From Ascidia mentula (taxonomy: Eukaryota > Chordata > Ascidiacea > Phlebobranchia > Ascidiidae), in assembly GCA_947561715.1 (NCBI GenBank), contig OX387197.1, positions 11,157,001 through 11,221,000 of the forward strand: a stretch of 64,000 bases of DNA, written 5' to 3'. This document shows positions 33,501 to 46,028 of this stretch, piece by piece. The notes beneath the pieces are model-generated. The model was not told the DNA's origin and did not search any database. It saw only the letters and a program-made list of their open reading frames with translations. Position 1 is the first letter of the stretch. Each line of letters starts with the position of its first letter. A program made the translations under genes and the position numbers.

Positions 33501-36500
33501 AATTTAATCTTGATTCATAATCTGCAAACAAACGCTGCAGATGGAGAGTTGTGTGTATAAGGCACATGAGGAAAATACATGTCGGCGAGGCTTCTGTATA
33601 TATCTAGTGCTGGCAAGAGTTTATTGCCACCGATTAATCATCAGGTAAAGCTTAGCTTGCGCAGAACAATCGCTTTTTTGCAAGCAAACCTATTTGGGTT
33701 AGCGTAGATGTGAAATGATGAAGTTGCCCATAAACTTTGTGACAGCAAATTGGCTTGATCAGACCATTACAAGCAAAAAGAGCTAAAGTTGAGAAATGGT
33801 GCGGCAACAAATTACAATTATCGTGACTGCTCTCGTCGGGCGAAAGCTTTGACGCCGCAATTTGTACTGTTAAGGTTTGGTGCGTGTAATAAGAGGATGA
33901 TCGTCGGATCACAGCACGCAGGGTAAACGATGCGGCATGGTGGCCTCAGTGGCGACTTTCTCTTTATTCATAAGTCCGCTGTAAAATACAACTTACCCAG
34001 CGCGCGACGTCGATATCGTCCATACTGGTCAGTTGCGATATTGTTGTTTGTTTAATATCCAGCATCGCCAAGCCACAGCGCATAAATTCTTTTTGCATAA
34101 CCTGGTTTTCAAGTGCTTATGGTGAAAGCAGTGTCCCATAACAGGGATTTGCCAGGCTAAGTCCCACGCGATCGACCTACCACAGTTGCGTTGTTGTGAC
34201 AATATAGTTGCAATAATCTATCCCGTTCGGTGGCACGATTACCTGTCGCCCACTGACGTCAATCAGGAACGGCGAGGTCTTAGCTAAGTTTAGGTTGTAC
34301 ACCAACGAGCAACGGATATGCGTTGATTCGACGCACGCCTCATCCGATTAAGCATTTTTGTCGATACGGCCGCCAATCGCCTAATCTCGTTTCCTTGCGG
34401 CCACTAATGGTTCGATTTCGACGTCTTCGGCACGATGTCGTGAATGTAAAATCCATTCAGAATGTTCACATATCCGTGCACTATTATGTGCCCAAGCGGA
34501 AAAGAACAAAGCCCTAATTGTGATGCATTGGGTGCCGTTACCAAAAATATTTTAGGTATTTTTGCAAAACACGTAGCTTCTCGCGGTAACATTTATGCGT
34601 TTGTAAAATCAGTCATATTTTGTTCACACGATTTGAGCATTAGTTTTGGTTTTGTATCAATCTTTGTAGGGTGATGTTTTGGAGTATACCTGAACTTGAT
34701 ATTTCTCTGCGGTTAACCATCATGAATGTATTTCTGTGTCGATAAAACGTCAAAGCGTTTGTCCGGTCGTGCCTGGTTGAAGAGAGAAGATGCCCCCACC
34801 CACCCTTTAGTGGCCGGGGTGCATAGGTTGGGGATAAGGGGCGCGATGGCACTGGCAGCAAGCCCTCGCGGCTTAACCAAACACTGTAATTGGAGGAACG
34901 CAATTTTGCTCTTAAGGAAAGCGAGCGTCTGTTTCGAGTTGTCGTAATTTGACTCTGCTCGGGTTCGTCTGAGCATGTCGTGCCGTCGTTCACGGAGGCA
35001 TTGCGGCGTTGACAGACGAAGACATTTTCCTAACCATGACATTTTAGTTACCAAGGCGAACTTGGCTGGCGTTTTACAGTTTGTGTCGGTGTTGCAACAT
35101 ACTCAGACACAAGGTATCAACTCTAGCAATGCACCTGCACTTTCATTGTAACGTCGCGTATTATATTTGAAGCACGCCCAACCTCATATAGCTACAACGA
35201 AAACATTTTTTTGTAATTGCGTTTTGACACCAATTGCGCATGGTCGCTTTGCAGTGTTTCAACTTAAACTTTGAAAGACCGGGCTGTCAAGACGCATGGG
35301 CTTTTGTCGGGCATTTCGAGGCGGTTTTTTACGGATGGATATATTTTACCCTAGTGGGTTCGATGCACACCAATTGAACATGGGTGGTCTTGCACTATTG
35401 AGACAACATCATCACAGCGCACTGTCAGTTGGATTTTGACAGCACCTCGAACTCCAAGCGGCTGCCCTTGTCGTCCATTCACACTCCTAAGTGTTTTCGT
35501 CTCCTAGTTCGATGTTTAGAAAACACGTACTGAAAGGAAAATACAATTTACAAACGCGAGCTTCCGCGGTTGTTTGCGCATACTGCCCGGTTTATCATCG
35601 GCTGATATTTCACTCGGAGGTATGTGCGCAGTTGTGTAAGATTTTCCACTTCCCAAGACAACGCGTTAAATTGTACAACCGAGCAATAAACAGAACAATG
35701 GGATACTTCTAGATCACCGATTATCGGCTCGATGTGCGGTTTCGAATTGCATCAGAGGTCTTTGAAATGAAGATACGCTATTTGCTCTGCGCTGGCGCGA
35801 ACTTGGAGTTTGATGAAAGGGACGAGGTGGCGATAGACAGTCCACAGGGATTTTGCTAATGCACCGATCGAAGTTCGAGAAACAGCGATAGGGAGATGTG
35901 CCATCGTAGCTGGCAACAAGATCCAATTCGTTCTATTCAAATGTCAGAGAGATAACTCTTGTTAAATATGGATGAAATGGGATTTTAACATTTTGAAAGA
36001 TGTGTATTGATACAGAAATATGACATTCCACGATATATGTTTTCAGCGAATCAATCAATGAAATGTTACCCCACGTTAATTGATTAATGCCTTGGAAGAA
36101 AAGGGAAATATATTTGTCTTTGTCTCTTGCCTGCCGCCTACTGTTTTACTTTCCTTTGCTGTGGTTTGCTTCAAAAACTTCATTTAATTTTCTCTTGTTT
36201 ACAGTTTGTTTAGGCAACCGCCTCCAGCGAGCCCCCCAATTTGGCATCGTTGTTTCGGGCATCTACACAGCTGCAATGACCCGGATTAGTGCGTACGTCA
36301 ACTAGGGGGGTTTCACGGGTGTGTTGCAGGCGGAGCTTGTCTGTTTTATAAACAGTCGACGGCCTTTTCGTGACTCCGCGAATGCATTGGGCCAAGGATT
36401 AAACAATACGTTAATATTTTATGTAGTGCATGAAATTGGGGTGGATGAACTTCGAGTCGTGGCGAGCGTCTGCTGTTTTCGCCATTTTTTGTTTTCCGCG

Positions 36501-39500
36501 CTAAACCCACAACTTTCCTTTGGGTTTGGGGTAGGACATCGACGAAAGGTTAATCGTGGGTTGTTATATGTTCGCCGTCCAGGCGTACTTTCTTTGTCGC
36601 TTATTGTGCTCCAACCACAGTGTTGTCTCAATGTCAGTGCCGATGCCTCGTACTAATAATCCCCCACTTAGCAATCGAGACGACGCACGCTCAATCCTGA
36701 AAAACTGGGCTTTGTATTGACCCAGTGTCGTAGCGAGGTTTTGTGCTTTTCCTCTCCATGATTGACTGCGTAGGACAGTTTGTGTTTTTACGGGACCCTC
36801 CCTTAGCTCAACTGAAACATCCGTCGCGGTCTATTGCATCACAGTGGACCAATGAAACATCGCCTACTCAGTAAGAAAGACACACATTGTCACTCGATGA
36901 CGATATTATCGCAGTAACGGCCAAGTCCCGGAAGATAAGTAAAAGCGCGGGACCCGGCATCCTTTGTATGCTGGAGTGTACCCTCGTGCTATTTCTTCAC
37001 GTTTTCCAATGTCTCCTTGGCGCCCTTTGGTTAATTATTTATGGATATTATTTTATTGAGTATCGGCGACGACCCAATGACTTACCCGCGAAACCGCCCG
37101 CCTCGCGTATATTTGTGCGAGCTGGTCTCGTGTCCTTTGTGATCGGGACTGATTGACATCGCCTTTCATTGTTCCCCTCCTCTCTAGGGATGCTTTTCTA
37201 TTCTTTGGAATTCGCCTGCGTCTGGTGTTTGTGTTAGTCCAGAAACCGTTCGCCGTTTACCCACCCAGGAAGTGTTTGCTATTGTGATACAATGCGCTCG
37301 ATGAGGTGTATTGTGTTTACAAATGGAGGGTTTATGAAAATCTCTTATATTCGCATTTTTCTGTTCACCAGAGTGGATTTGAACGAGGCATCATTATTCA
37401 CACGTTATCACAACAAAATGTGCATTAACTTCCTGAAATGTTTCAGAAAGGGCCCAAAGTGTAGAAGTAAAGTCAACGACCACACCCAACGGAGTGTTAT
37501 TTTGACTCCATACTTTACGCGTGCTTGAACCTGAAATCGTTGTTATGACACCCATCATTTGAAGGTAGAGGCGCAAATGCAAAATATACTTCCTTCACAG
37601 GCCAATGACTCGCATAGCTGTGTACTTCCCAGTGGCGGCGAGATGCGAAGCGCTAAAAAAACATCCAGTTTTCGAGGGCTCCTATCGTCGATACTGTAAC
37701 GTGATGAGATCTGTATCCCTTGCGTTGCACACAGCTGTTCGGCGAGACGCATTGGCAATGGTTGTTGATACAATCGTTGAATAAATCGGTTGCTATAGGC
37801 CATACGACAAATATTTGGCCTCCGCAAACAACTGGGAGTGCACGTGGTTAACGGTTATTGTTTTAGCGGTAAAGGGTGTTGATCGACCAGATAATTAAAT
37901 AATATGCTAAAGGTGAAAAAAATAGTCGATAGTTTACCGATTTACGAAAATTTGTTGTAAACGCTGTGTTCATAAACCGGAAATACAAAAGATGCAATCG
38001 ATTGAGAATACAGAACAGAAACCGTTCACGTCCAACAATGACAAATCAAGTAAACAGTTATTAAAACACCCATAAATACTTCATAATCGTTGGCACCAAC
38101 ACATGACTTTGACAAAAAATCAAGAAACGCGAGAAAGAAGGGAGCAAGAAGCGAGTGTTCGCTCACTCATGTTCCGCGGTATTCGGAACCGAATATGTGA
38201 GTTGGGTTTGCATTCGATTGCTGTTGACTGCTGGTTCACCGAACTCAGTTTATCGATAAGTGGTCGTCATTTTACCCGCGAACAAACAAACCCACAGACA
38301 CCTTAATCCCGTCTTGTTGTCGAAGCTTCTCTGGGAAGTGTAAGAAAAATGTTCCGATCCAACCAACGGCAATCCATCATTTTGTGCGTTTGTCAAATCC
38401 CCTCTTTCATTAGCGTCGCTTGACGAAGCGCCCGTTGCGTCTAAATTTGGTTATATATGATGACCCACCATGTGAGGTGATCAAAAACTGAGACTGTCCC
38501 GGTGAGCTTGTATACCAGACGGCGTTTGTCGGAGCTTTGGTGCTTCAAAGCGGTTTGAACCCGCGTTCGTTGAAGCTGACCCTCCGATAAACTTGACTGA
38601 TTGCGTCAGGTGGACGTCCATGGTCTGACGAGTCTCTGTTTTGGGTTAAAATCGGATTAGTTGGCAAATTGGCGCCGGAGGTTTTTCATCATTAATTCAT
38701 TACAACGCATGAAAGTTGGACCATTAAGTTAAGTCGCTTTTTAACGTAGGCCTGCTGTTTCAATTGCCCACATTTTGTTATAAGCAGAAATGCAGGATTT
38801 TTGTTTATCACTATAGACGTATTTTCCCTCGATGCATGGTGTTATTAAATAAGATTTTCGCCCCATTTTGTTTTCATGGATCTCACCATTGTTGCGTGTC
38901 GTTTATCAAGCCTCGCCAGACACAATCTTACAGAAAAATCTTTTCTATTCACGATTCTTGTCGCGGTTGCTAAAAGCGAAAAGGTGGCCATGAAATTTTA
39001 ATACGGCAAGCAGAATTTTGCGTTGGTGAAACTCGTGCATTGGAAGAAAGGAATAAACGAGCTGGAGCCACCTGCTCTAATTAGTGCGATGAATATTTTA
39101 TGACTTCGTCCGCTTCGACGATCATCTGTAACTGGAGTTGTAGTCACAAATTACAGCTTTGTTTAATATCGCTTGTTTTGTTTTAGTAACTGAGTCGCCT
39201 TTTTGGTGCGCAAGGCAAATCGTCGATAACCTGGAACCACCGACCCCCGAGGCCAGTCATGCTTTTGCGAAGTTATTGAATTCACGTAAACATTATTACT
39301 TGATGTCAGCGAAAGCTTTTCTATTTGCTTCAATACTTTTGACCTATGTGAAATGGTGCCAAAAATTAAGCATAACTCACTATCTTAATACAGGATTGCA
39401 ATACTAAGTGTACGAAGAGTAGGCAGTGTGACGTTTATCTTTAGAAATCTTTTCAAACCCTTTTCAGTCAGATCATTCGAAGAACTCTGTATGTAGTGAT

Positions 39501-42500
39501 ATTGCATGTGACAAGCACTTTTGCTGGTTACAGATAGGTGGCACAGTTTTGATTTGAGTGAAAGTTTTCAAGAAGTATAAAAAAACCATAAAAAAACTTG
39601 TTTTCATTTGAGGTTTCAAAAAGTGCGAAGTGTTGCGTTTGTGTTAAGTTATGTGACGTCGGAATTATTTTTAAGAAGGATGTAAAAAAAGCAGTAATTT
39701 TTTAACAATTTAAAAATTTGTCATAAATTGTCTTATGTTATTCCTTTACCTCTAGTTTTGAGAGGTAACGAGTAAAGAGAGGGTAGCAGTCCCCGCTTGC
39801 AATTTTAAGATATTTTTTAATTGAACTGAAATTTTAGTGACGCTATAGCGATATAATGCTGCTTTATCAGTATAGGCATCGAGCCCTGCATTACCACAAA
39901 CACGACGTTTTGATTACATCGAATCTGTCAGTCAAAGCGGTTTCGCGCTACAAGCTCATTCGTTGATAACTGTTATTCCTGTTTCCGATCAAAACACCTT
40001 CTTCGTTGAATCACGCCATCGCCAAATCGCGGCCTGCTCGCCGCCGGCAAACGTAAACTTGTAAACTGGCCGCTGCGCCAAATCTCCGGCATTAAGCGGT
40101 CCACTCTTCTCCTATCTGTCCATATCCATAAACTGTCAACAAACACTTGCAGCGGCGGTATTTGCGTCCTTAATGAGAGGGAGTGCGGTATACCATGTGT
40201 ACATGCGCGGTGTAAGGCGAGAAAATTGGAATTGACCATCATACCGTGGTGTGTAATGAAGGTGGATGCCTTTTCTCATAATAACGTTATACCGCAAGAT
40301 GCTCACGGTTGGCAAGTGATTATGTAGAGTGCACAAAAGTAGGCCGACCTGTGGTTAGTCTGTTTACATATATTCGCCTGCAGTTATGCGATAGCTCGTG
40401 CACGGAATTTGGTCTCTGGCTGATGTAAAGGTGGCGTGGTTACAGGTTCATAAATTAGTGTAAAATCAGCCGCTGTAAACAAACAACTGAAACTTTGGAG
40501 ATTCTTTACCAGGAACCATACTATTTTTGTCCATGATTTTAACAGGGAAAAGTCACCGGAGGCCACAAAACGCCTTGCTCCACATAAAAGCGAAACCAGT
40601 TCAACCGCTTATAATTGTTGTCCACATACGTATTCACAAAACCATGAAACTGTATTTGACGGTTACAGTTCAACATGAAAGTGTATAATGAACCCTGTCG
40701 CCGTTGGTAAAAGAGCACCCGGAAAACAAGCAGTTATTTCTAAAACACTGTTCCTCGCCCGCAAGTTGTCATTAAACATCGTCGAGGCGACGACGGCTTC
40801 ATTCCTCGACTGCACGTCGCCTCACAATTACCCAGCAGGTTTCCACATCCGCCACTTGTGTTTGGACATTGCCCACACAGCGTGAAATGATGGCGAGCTA
40901 AAGATCGTAATAATATACTTTCCGTGCGGAAATCAGAGGAACGTCGATTACTGCGGACGGTTTAATTGTTTTTTCGAACGGTCTGTAATGACGTTGAGCC
41001 CTTCGTCGCCTCCAGTCCCCATGGGAACCGCTCTGTAAGCGAAGGAGCAGAGACAGCTTCAAGTGAAGTCGGCTAAAAAGTTAAAAACAACGGCGTGCTG
41101 TAATGAGTAAAACCAATGTCTGAAATTAGGCCCGGAGGGCGAAAATACGTTGAAAAAGGCAGAAGATAATGGTAGTGAGAGAAATTAGTTTTAATAATAC
41201 GAGATAGACGATTAAAAAACAAGAAAACCGCCTTTGCGTTAGTTTAAATGCAAACATTTTTAACGATCGTGTAAGTGGAAAAATAATAAATATTTTGTGT
41301 TAATTGGTTGTCTGTTGTAAACAAATGGAGTAAATATTTTGGTGCCATTATTTTGTTTCCGCAAGTTATTGCAAATTGAGGAAGTATTTGAGCGAACGTT
41401 GACATTCAGGTGGGTTGTAATCCAAGAAAAAGTATTCTAAAAGTGTCAGCGGCAATCTTTCTTACTGCCCGTTTCCTGTTTTGCTGGCATGCCATGGCGG
41501 GTATTGCTATGAAATGAAAGGATTTGCGGTCATTGGAAAGCATTTGAAACGGTTTGATCTCGAACTGACATTTCCAAACGCAACCAACCAATTAATTAAC
41601 CCGATATCGTTTTTTTTTAAAAAGGTCGCAGGCATTTAATCGTTGGTGGCCCAAATGAAGCACAACAATTCGGGTCGTTTTTCACCGAGAACGTCATGCG
41701 TGGAAGCCAGTATTTGCCAATGGCTTTTAGCTTGCTTGTGCTAATGGCGCGCCAAGACCATTCGCGACGCCGTGTGAAATGGTGAATTCATCGAGAGTGA
41801 ACTTGAACGCCTGACTTCAAATGCCCAAGACCGCGCCACCAAATATGTTTCCATTCCGTTTCGGTGCTCGTTGGGAGCAACAACGGTCGTTTTGCGTTTG
41901 TTGATCACCTCCCGTTCACGCCCCAACTCGCAAGAAAGCTGCAGCACTCCTGCCGCCTACGAGTGCCTGCCTCGATGCGACGAACCCAGTATTTTCGCGG
42001 CCTCCGCCGTTTCCCACGTTATTGGGCCCCAATTACCACTCGAGTGCCATAATTACTTGCCAGAGCAGACTTGCAACACATTAAACCCACCCTTCAAAAA
42101 GTGCTATACTAAGTTAAGACTGATTCCGACTACATTTATCATTTTCCTGCCACACGCGCGATACACGGGGGAAAGATTTGTGCAACACGTTTTGTGCAAA
42201 TACATTCGTGCTTGGGTTACAGTAATTATTTCGCTATTAATCCCGAGGTTGTCAAGTCATTAAAATTCCTAGCAACCGTGCTTCTTTGAGCGATGTGTCC
42301 GCACCGCAGCGCATTTGAAACCAGGTCGCTGGCGGAGAATTAGGATTTCACGCTCACCTCCAGCCATCAGGACATCCCGATTCCCGTTTGAACGACTTCC
42401 GAGGCAGCGCGGAAGGAATCTGTCCAAAATTTCTCACAGAGACCTAAATGCGGCCCAAGTTCAAAGTGGTCGCCTGCATCCACAAATCGAAGATCGTGTC

Positions 42501-45500
42501 GTCACCAATTCCAGGTTTGCTGCTTGCGGCTAATTGGAAGGACGACCAAAATCGATATCGTTTGCCCTCGCGCCGACCATCAAACGCGACCCCTGGATGG
42601 CTGTAAACCAAATTTTGGTGTAGAACTGGGACGCTGGCGTGGTATCAAGCCGTCATATACGGCTGCTGGGCGATTTATTGCCTCGCTTTGCCCGATGCGA
42701 AATTTACTCAGATGCAAAGCAAATAGAACTAAGATGCGCGACAGTGTTTGAAGTCTATTTGTGAAACTTTAATCGTGTCTCGGAGTAGCTTTTAACATCA
42801 AAATGTCGCTTAGTATTTTATTTATTGACGGTGTGATTGGCAGTGACCTTTATTAATAAATTGTGATCTATATATAATGGCCATAGCGGGAAATATTTAA
42901 AGACGAAAGCAAGTCAATAGTTCTATGAATATCTGGCGCTTACTTCAAAAACCCAATCAACTTCGTCGGAAATGTCGCATTTTATCTTTGTGAAACGGTG
43001 GTAATAGTTCGATTGCCACTCGGCTGCATTTGATTATTGTCGAAGTGCGCTTAAACGCAAAGTGGATCCAAATGGAGTGTCCTATTTGCGACTCGGGCCT
43101 CGAGTATTTTGCCACAAGCAGAGTGTGCGCGTCGCGGCGGGACAACGCTGAAAAGGGAGATTCTTGTCGCACGCGCATGCGTTGAGAGAAAGAATCGAGC
43201 CGGGAAACGAAGTCTTTTTTCTTCGCGTTCCTTTCGCTGCTTGAGACTGAAGTCGATCCCAGTATGAGTGGTTTGATTTTGGTGTCGACAGCGGCTTTGT
43301 TTCACTAACGCGAGATTTGAGATTGACTTGCCGGTTGCGGTGTCAGTCAGGTGGTAAACAGAGGTGGAGGTTTTCAGCCATTACGTTTCTGTGTAGAACA
43401 GCATGTAAGCAAATAGACAAGTTGGTTAAATGTATGTTCTGAAGTTGGCTGGGATTTGCAGCGCAGTGTCATGAGACGGAAAATAGATATGTGTTTGTGT
43501 GTTTCAAGTAGGGCGTAGTTGCCTAAGAGCGTAAAACGAATGTTCGAACAGGAATATACTTCAATGTCCGAAGCACGCCCCGGGATTTCTGTGGATCTGA
43601 AAATAGAAGTGTCAAGATTCCTATGAACACAGTCGAGGAGTGGGCAAGCTTTGTTTTAATTACGTGGTGGTTGATGACAGGCTGCGGAATGTGTCATTGA
43701 CGGTCCTCTGAACGGCCGCTAGACGGGTGCGCGGAAGTCAAGTTTAATTCATTCAATAAAACACAGTTGCGACTTGGCCTCTCGAGGTAGAACGGACCGT
43801 TTGTACAACGGGCACTCGAACCGGTCTCGAGCATTGAACAGAAGAGGGTGGCGTTCAGCTTTGGTATGTCGACTGAATTGAGGAATTGGGTGGTTACGTA
43901 GCGCGGGGGTGAAAATGTCGTTTCTAACCATGTGGTTATTTCGGGGCAGGTGTTCCAAGCTGGGGTGAAGAGATTTCACGCATCAATGGTCAGAAGGCAT
44001 ATAGGTGACTGTTAACACCGCTCACGGCCCTGAATTTTAAAATCGCGGTGGAGGTTCGAGGTTCGCGGGAAAGTGCGCAAAAAATCCCGGCAAAATAATT
44101 TCCACGATACCGAACTTTACAAATGCGTACTATTTGAAAGAGTGAAAGTTGTTGCAAGACACCGTGTGTCATTTTGCAGGAAGGAGCCACGACAGTTTTG
44201 TGAAATCTGTCGCTAATCGGATTTCGTTTGGACAGACGAATAACGGGAGATATTACATCGGATTTTCACCATTCATGCAGCGTCTGTTCGGCGTGGCAGC
44301 AGCAGGTCGTCGTTTGCGCCATGGGCAGATCAAAATCTGTGTCAAGGCATGCGGGTCGTTGTTATAAGAGGAATGAAGAAATGCGATTATTTTAGTCCGC
44401 CCTGTCAATGAAGGAAAGTCAATCGTGTTTAATTGTTTTCCTCAAATTTCCAACAAAGCAAGATTTGTCAATATTTAATTTGCTATTGAAAGGGGTTGGG
44501 TCGAAAAGGCGCGAAAACGTAAAGAATATCTTTCCGGTGTTATGTCCACACAGGAACACCACATCGATGCTGTTCAGCAGTCTTTGCGTGTACCGCGTTC
44601 GCTTTCTAATTCCCGATCGTCGCGTGTGCAGAAGCGGTTATTAGCTACCTCTCTCACCCACGGCTCATGTCAGTTCCTTCGCTCTTTTTCTTGTAATTAC
44701 ACTGCCCGCACTGCGTCCAACCGCCGATGTTTTGGTAATGCTGTGCAGAGACGGTGGCAGTTACACACTTGACAACACTGTTCTGTGTCTATTATTGAAA
44801 GTCCTGCACTAGAATTGTTTCGCCAGCAGTTGTGGTTGTGGGAACAGATCTGTATTAAACAATCACCTGCGTTAAGCCACAAGGCAATTCATGATGGTGC
44901 TGTGATACCGATGGTAGTATATGGTTGGTTTTTAGAACGTCATCCATTCATCCTACAGGCAGTGCCGAGTATATAGGGCATATGTGAGTGACAGACTCAA
45001 CTGATTTACACCGCTATGAAGTTAATCGAATCTCATCAATCTAGTGATGTTCCAGGCAGTTGCCCTTCAACTAAACTTGGCGCGTTCGGAAGTATTTCAT
45101 ATTAAGTCAGTGTGACAGAGAGAACAAAACTAGAGTTGAACCTGTATGTATCCCGTTTAAGCGCATCGCTGTCAGTAAAAGAACGGCTCTGTATTTCAAA
45201 TGCCTGATTTGGGCACCTCTCTTCGTAAAAATGCTGTGGCGCGTTCCCAATTTTCTGCCATCGGAAGTAATTTTGCGAAGTTATCGCATCAGCGGCGTAA
45301 CTCGTCCTGGGCAGGTGTCGAACCTCTCACTTTAGCAAGGGTTGTTGTGTGTCGAGATATTGTCAATTCGAGACATATCACATTTGATGGAATGACTCTA
45401 TTGTGTGGAGTTCCTGAGAATCCAATTCATCCCGATTTCACGCCTCCGGCCTCACCTAGTGACATATGGGGATTGATGTAGTCCCGTTGTCGCAGCATAC

Positions 45501-45865
45501 AGTGAAGAGGGTACTTGAAGTCAAACAACAAGCTTTGATGTTGTGACGATGTGGTGTTACTGCTGCTGCTTATACAGTAAGGGCCAGAGCGAGAAAATCG
45601 AAACCCGCCTGGCGATTGCCTACCGGCAAATGAGATCAGCGTCGAAGTCGCGATCTGAATCGATTGCTGCCACGCACTTCACCGAGTTAAACCAGATTTA
45701 AACGCTTTTAGGTATAGGATTGTTCCGCGGGAATTGGATTATCTCGGCAGTGGAAGCCAAACTTTACATAAACTGTTGTTCAATGAAACCTAATTGGGTT
45801 AATTTGCATATTTTATTTTCATGTTCGAAGTCGTGTACGTGGCTATAATTCTTTTCCCTTTTCAG
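27561..45865. other. 18-kb gene desert upstream of the latrophilin gene
   Basis: No open frame in this stretch shows a recognisable domain, a coherent set of splice sites or a good signal peptide. The sequence is unlike that to the left: richer in G+C and much richer in CpG, with few long A/T runs except AT-rich patches such as 39.4-39.9 kb. A hAT-like end is listed at 31962. The most likely content is the promoter, 5' non-coding exons and enhancers of the latrophilin gene at 46 kb, which is inference from position. A small or non-coding RNA gene could be present and be missed by reading alone. Confidence 0.5.
31962..32130 (+). mobile_element. Fragment of a hAT-like element
   Basis: CAGTGCTCAACCTTTATTGG, then CTTACGACACCC and, further on, TTCGCGGCACCC, resembles the conserved end of many animal hAT elements and MITEs (CAGTGNTTCTCAACCTTTTTNGGCTCNCGGCACCCC). 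I did not find the opposite terminus, so the right boundary is arbitrary. It may be an isolated, decayed end. Confidence 0.4.
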
Positions 45866-46028
45866 AAAGAATTAGGCGATGTACGAAGCTATTAGTGATC
45901 AGTGAAATAATGCCACAAGCGTGAACTGAGTTCAGGTCCAAAAGAGAACAGAAAAAGCAAGGAGGGAACACTGAAAACATTTGCTGAAGAGCAAGGGATT
46001 ACAAATAAACAGGATTCTGTCAATCAAG
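45866..46028 (+). promoter_or_regulatory. 5' UTR part of latrophilin exon, with splice acceptor
   Basis: A strong acceptor, CTTTTCCCTTTTCAG, ends at 45865, 163 bases before the latrophilin ATG. This implies at least one upstream non-coding exon in the desert, or spliced-leader addition. The leader contains very short upstream ORFs, for example ATGTACGAAGC near 45880 ending in TGA after eight codons, that could damp translation. Confidence 0.5.

Noticed and set aside
36887..37156. 89-codon frame with a hydrophobic stretch (LVLFLHVFQCLLGALWLIIY)
   Set aside because: No ATG start at the frame opening, no family resemblance, no splice context; a chance frame in the desert is the simpler reading.
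45290..45370. tRNA gene suggested by GGTTCGACACC on the minus strand
   Set aside because: The T-arm-like word stands alone. There is no A box at the right distance and no acceptor stem.
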